Assembly: GCA_004366385.1 (NCBI GenBank) | Contig: SIRU01000006.1 | Coordinates: 1 to 38,197, forward strand | DNA: 38,197 nucleotides | Direction of reading: 5' to 3' | DNA from: Actinomycetota bacterium | GTDB taxonomy: Bacteria > Actinomycetota > Thermoleophilia > Gaiellales > Gaiellaceae | Shown: positions 12,101 through 18,100 of the stretch, piece after piece | How positions within the stretch are numbered: the first letter of the stretch is position 1 | Layout of the letters: each line of letters opens with the position of its first letter | Program-made: the position numbers and the translations under genes | The notes under the pieces: generated by a model | What the model saw: only the letters and a program-made list of their open reading frames with translations | Told to the model about the DNA's origin: nothing | The model's database searches: none

Positions 12101-15100
12101 AGCTCGAGGGTGACGCCGGGGCCGGTGGAGGCGGAGACGGTGTTCTGCTCCACCCGGTTGCCGTTCCCGCTGATGAACACGCCGCCCTGGCCGCCGCGGA
12201 TCGAGTTCCCCCGGATCAGGTTGTTGTTGGAGCCGAGGAGGTCGTTCCCGGCCGAGATGCCCGGCCCGCCGCTGTCCTTGATCGTGTTGTCGAGGACCGA
12301 GGTCGAGCCGCCGCCGGCGAAGAACACGCCGGCGCCGCCACTGTTCACGATCGTGTTCTGCTCGATGCGGTTCTGGCTCGCGAACTCGGACAGGATCCCC
12401 GCCTCGCCCGAGTTGGCCACGAGCGTGTTGCCGCGGATCAGTGTGTGCTGCGTGCCCGTGAAGAGCGCGATGCCGAGCTCGTTGCCGAAGATCGTGTTGT
12501 CGCGGATCGTGTTCCCCTCGCCGCCCTGGTCGGCATCCGAGAGCGCGATCCCGGCCTCGGCGTTCGACTCGATCCGCAGGTTGGAGACGACGTTGCGCGC
12601 CGTTCCCGGGTTCAGCTGGATGCCGTACAGGAACTGGTGCACGAGGCCGTTCGTGATCGTGACGTCGTCGTAGCCCGGGTTGAAGATGCCCGCGTCCATG
12701 CCCACGCCGTCGATGACGTGCCCGTCGAGGTCGATGGTGATCCCCGACTTGCCGACCATGAGCGCGAAGCCGCCGCAGTCGACGAGGTCGTTCAGGACGC
12801 GGGTCGACTTCGAGATCACCTGGCCGCAGAAGACCTCCTCGGGCACCGGCGGCGGGCCGATCGTCCACGCGAACATGTCGGTGTCCGGTGTGCTCGCGAG
12901 GTCGGTCGCGCGCACCCAGAACTCGTAGGAGCCGACCGCCAGGCCGGAGTAGCTCCTCGGCGAGGAGCAGGTCGGCGCGGAGTCCCAGTCGACGGTCGTG
13001 CCCGGCGCGACGAGCGCGCACTGGTACGTGACGCCGCTCGAGCGGTTGGCCGAGAACGTGAACCGCGCGGACGTCTCGACCGTGACCCTGTCCGGGCTGG
13101 AGTCGATGGTCACCGTCAGCGAGCCGAGCTCGATCACCCATGTGTAGGTCGCGGGGGTCGGGTCGTAGTTCCCGGACATGTCGAGCGCGCGGACCTCGAA
13201 GGTGTGCGAGCCCTCCTCGAGGCCGGGATAGGAGGCGGGGCTCTGGCACGGATGCCAGTCCGCCTCCTCCGTGGAGTCGAGCCGGCACTCGAACGTCACC
13301 GGGCTCGCGTTGTCGGCCCCCGTGAAGCGGAAGGTCGCGAGGTCGTCGGGGCTCGGGTTCAGCGGCATGTCGAGCAGCGACGTGCTCGGCGCGATCTGGT
13401 CGCCGCTGCCGGGGCCGCCGAGGCAGTTCACGCCGTAGCACTGCTGCGGCTTGAGGTCGATGCCGAGCGGGCCGGCGTTGCCCTGGGCGATGTTCCCACC
13501 GCCGTCGATGCTGGCGCGACCGTTCGACGGGTCGCCGACGTTGATGCCCCAGCTGCCGTTGTCCATGGCGACGTTCTTGCGGAAGATGTGGCTCGGCTTC
13601 GAGGCGGTGATGCCCATCGTCTTGTTCGAGTTCGTCGTGTTGCCCTCGACGAGCGAGCCCTGGCCGGCGGGCGTCTCGTCGCCGATGTAGATGCCGTTGC
13701 CGTCGTTGTCGTTCGACTGGTTGTTGCGGACGACGTTGTTGAAGGAGCCGGAGCTGATCGTGATGCCCGTGGAGTCGGACTCGCTCGCGTCGTTGCCCTC
13801 GAGGACGTTCCCGACGGAGCCCTTCAGCGAGATGCCGCCCTTGTTGCCGTTGACCTCGTTGCCCTTGATGAGGTTGCCCTCGGCCTGGTACAGGTCGATC
13901 GCGTACGAGTCGGTCTCGGTGCCGATGTTGTCGACGACCTCGTTGTCGCTCGACTTCTCGATCTCGACGGCGGGGCCGCTCGAGTCGGTGATGTAGTTGT
14001 CGTGGACCTTGTTGCCCGTCGATTCGACGCCGATCGTCCCGCTCGTCGTCGCCGAGATGGACACGCCGGTCCCCGTCTCCGCGATCGAGTTGCCCTTGAT
14101 CAGGTTGTCGGTCGCGCCCTCGAGGAGCACGCCGAACTTGCTCGCGACCTGGATGTCGTTGCCCTCGATCAGGTTCTTCGTCGCGCGGTCGAGGAAGACC
14201 GCCTCGCCGCTCGTCGCGCCGATCAAGTTCTCGCGGACGAGGTTGTCGCGCGCGCCGTTCGTGATCCAGACGCCGCGCGAGTTCGAGACGAGCGTGCTCG
14301 AGCGGACGATGTTCCCGGTGACGCCCGAGAGGCCGCCCGGCGGCGGGTCGCTCGGCGCCTGCGCCGGGTCGAGCGGCGCGGTCGGGTGGCCGAGGCCGAC
14401 GCCCGCGTCCTGCATGAGGTGCGTCGTCACGCCGTCGACGATGTTGTTCTTGGCGCCGGCGTTCAGCGAGACGCCGTAGTCGAAGTCGACGAGCGTCCCG
14501 TTCTTGATCGTGACGTTGTCGTAGCCGTTGTTGAGGATCCCGGCGCCGAGGCCCTTGCCGTCGATCGTCCTCCCGTTCAGGTCGATCGTGATGTTGTCGG
14601 CGCCCACGATCAGGCCGTGCGCGAGGCAGTCGGCGACGCTGTTGAGCACGGTGATGCTCTGCGTCACGGTCATGCCGCAGAAGATGACCTTGTTCACCTT
14701 CGCGGGGCCGACGTTCCACGTGTACGTGGCCGCGACGCCGTCGTCGGCGCGGTTGCCGGCGACGTCGATCGCGCGCACCTGGAAGATGTGCTCGGTCAGG
14801 ACCGGCGGGCTCGTGAACGAGATCGTGTGCGGCGAGACGCACGTCGCCCAGGCCGAGACGATGGGCGCCACGGTGCGGCACTCGTACGTGAGCTCCTCGA
14901 CCGGCGTCTGGTTGTCGGTGCCGGTGAACGTGAAGGTCGCGGTGGTGTCGACGGTCGTCGCGTCCGGGCCGGTCAGGATCTCGGTGTCGGGCGGCGTGAC
15001 GTCCGGAGGCGGCGGGTGGATCCACCACGAGTGCCAGGCCGGGGTGACGTCGCGGTTACCGCCGCGGTCGATCGACCGCACCCGGAAGATGTGGCCGCCG

Positions 15101-18100
15101 TACTCGAGCCCGGTGTACCCCTTCGGCGAGGTGCACGGCCCCCACGGCGTGGAGGCCGGGATCTCGGACGGCTCGAGGAACGGGTCGAGCGGGTGGTGGT
15201 AGATCTGGCACTCGAACGCCATGTTGTAGCCGGCGGTCCGATCGTCGCTGCCGACGAAGCGGAGCGCCGCCGCGCGGTTGGTCGTGGCGAGGTAGACGAT
15301 CGGCTGGTCGTTCTCGTCGAGCATGGGCTCGGTTGAGGTGGTCACGATCTCCTCGCCCGTCTCCGGGTCGATCTCGGTGTGCGTGACCACCCTGCGGAGC
15401 TCCTGCAGCTCGCCCGGGGCGGCGGTGATGCGCGTCTCGGGCGCGACGGCCGGGTGCACGCAGTCGAAGCCGGGGACGCCCAGCGGGCCGCACTCGTCCT
15501 CGCCTTCCTCCTCGACGCCCGCGTGGATCTCCCACTCGTACACGGCCGGAGTGAGGTCCCAGTTCGTCGTCCAGTCGATCGCGCGCACCTCGAACTTGTG
15601 CTCGCCGGGCTCGAGGCCTTCGATCATGTACGGGCTCACGCAGTCGGACCAGCCGAGACCCTCGGGAGGCTCGGGGACGTCCGGGTCGTTCGGGTCCGGC
15701 GGCTCGAGGTCGATCTCCTCCTGGATCTCCGGATCCTCCGGCGCGTCGACGCGGCACTCGAAGCGCATCGCGGTCAACGGCGTGCCGTTCGGCCCGTCGT
15801 CGCCGATGAAGGTGAAGACCGCGTTCTCGTCAGCGGTCATCGCGCCGTCGGCGACCGGCGGCGGGCCCACCGGGCCGTCGGTGATGAACGTGTCCGGAGG
15901 CGTCACGTCCGGGTCGTCGAGCGGCACCTCCTCGGACTCGTCGCAGAGCACGCCGAGGCAGTTGGTGAACTCCATGTTCCCGCTCGCCTTGTTGCCGCCG
16001 CCGTCGATGTTGGCGACGAGCGGCGGGGCGGGCTCGAGCTCGCCGGCCGCGATCCCGAAGCCGAAGTTGTTGAACGCGCGGTTGTTCGCCACGGTGTGCC
16101 GGGCGACCGTGATCTCGATCCCGCTTCCCTTGTTCTCGTTCGTCGTGTTGCCGTCGAAGCGCGCGCCGCCGACGCCCATGCCGCTCGCGTCGAACGCGAC
16201 GCCCTCCATCGAGATCCCGTTGGCGCCGGTGTGGCTCGCGACGTTGTTCAGGATCTGCATCCCGATCCCGCTGCCGAGCTCGATGCCGTCCTGGAGCGAG
16301 TGGGAGGCGTCCACGCCCGAGACGATCAGGCCGTTCGTGTTCGAGGCCTGGATCCCCGACGGGTTGAAGCGGAGGTCGCTGTCCACGATCGAGCTTCCGC
16401 TCGAGTTGCCGATCACGACGCCGCCGTCCGACTGGCGGTGCGACGTGATCCCGCTGATGTGGATCCGGTTGGAGCCCTCGGCGATGATGCCGGCGTCGCC
16501 GTTGCGCGTCAGCAGGCCGCGGCCGAGGGCGCGGTCGCCCTCGATGCGCGTGTCGTGGGAGCCGGTCTCGATCTTGATCCCGGCGTCGCCGGTGTCGCTG
16601 ACGTCGTTGTTCTTGAGCAGGTTGTGGCGCGAGCTGTTCTCGAGCACGATGCCGGCGTCGGAGTCGAGCGCCGGGTCGAGGATGATCCCGCTGATCGTGT
16701 TGTTCTGGATCGTGTTCCGGCTGGCCGCGTACAGGTGGATCTGCATCCCGTTCGAGATCAGGAAGTTGTCCTCGATGAGGGCGCCCTCGGTCCCGGACGT
16801 CAGCTGGATGCCCGTCTCGCCGTTCGAGCTGATGCGGTTGTTGCGGACGGTGTTCCCGATCCGCCCGTTGTCGGCGTCGAACAGCTGGACCCCGGCGAGC
16901 ATGTTCCGGTACAGCGTCAGGTCGTGCACGAGGCTGTGCGTCGTCCCCGGTCCGAGCAGCACGCCGTAGCCGAAGCCGGTGACGACGCCGGGGCCGCGGA
17001 TCTCGACGTTGGAGTAGCCGTTCCGGATGCCCGGCGTGAGCCCGTCCTCCTCGCCCGGCTCGAACACGAGCCCGCTCGAGACGGTGTGGCCGTTGAGGTC
17101 GAGGATGATGTCCGGCTTGCCGATGGCGATGCCCTCGCCGAGGCAGCCGGTCACGTCGGCCGCGAGCCTGGTGCTCTCGGTGACGATCTCGCCGCAGTGG
17201 ACGACCCGCTCGACGAACGTCTCGTCGCGAGCGGGCGGCGGCGCCGCGTCGGCGGCGACGTAGCGGAGCTCGAGCTCCGGGAGCGTGATCTCGGGCGGAT
17301 CCTGGGCCGTCTCGCGTGAGTGGAAGGACTGGTCGCCGCCGTCCGGGTCGTTCTCGACCGAGTCGCGGATCATCCAGCCGTGGTTCTCCATCGCGCCGGC
17401 GCGGATGGCGTCGATGTGCGCCTTGACGTCCCACTCGCGGTAGTGCTCGCCGGCGTCCTCGGTGGCGGGCACGGAGCCGGGGACGGTGCCCGGCTGGTTG
17501 TGCCAGGTGAGGCTGCTCTCCTTCCAGGTCTGCGCGACCGGGACGGCCTCGAGCGTGCGGCCTTCGGTGTGGCCGCCGGAGTAGAGCCGGAGCGTCGCCG
17601 ACTCGAGCACGCAGTCGGGCGCGTCGTTCACGAACGGGAAGCGGAAGAAGGCGCGGGCGTTCTGCGGCGTGATCGGGCCCGTGCCGGGCACGATCGCGTC
17701 CGAGCGCACCTCGAGCTCGGTGTGGAAGAGGTGGTTCTGGAGCGGGTTGACCTGGTCGACCCAGCCGTCCGCGTTGGCGACGAGCGTGATGTTGGCCTCG
17801 TCGCAGCTGAGCGGCGGGTCGCCCGAGCCGCCCGGCCCGACGCGCCACGTGTAGCGCGCGGGAGTCGGGTCCGGCCCCGCGGCCTCGCCGGCGAACGCGC
17901 GCACCTCGAAGGTGTGCAGGCCGGTGGTGAGGTTCGAGTACATCATCGGGCTCGTGCACTCGAGCCAGGCGGCCGGGTCGCGGCTGTCGAGGCGGCACTC
18001 GTACTCGGCGAACTGCGCCGGCGTGAACTCGCTGACCGCCTTGAAGCTGAAGAGCGCGGAGCGGCTGTTCGTCTGCAGCGGCGGCTTCTCCAGGATGACC

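Noticed and set aside
8884-15336. Very long open frame on the plus strand (over 2,000 codons), and a similar one at 24968-32005
   Set aside because: They lie opposite the giant genes. Their translations are Arg/Val/Ala/Asp-rich low-complexity sequence with no domains, as expected from the antisense of high-GC codon usage, whereas the minus-strand frames show clear domain repeats.
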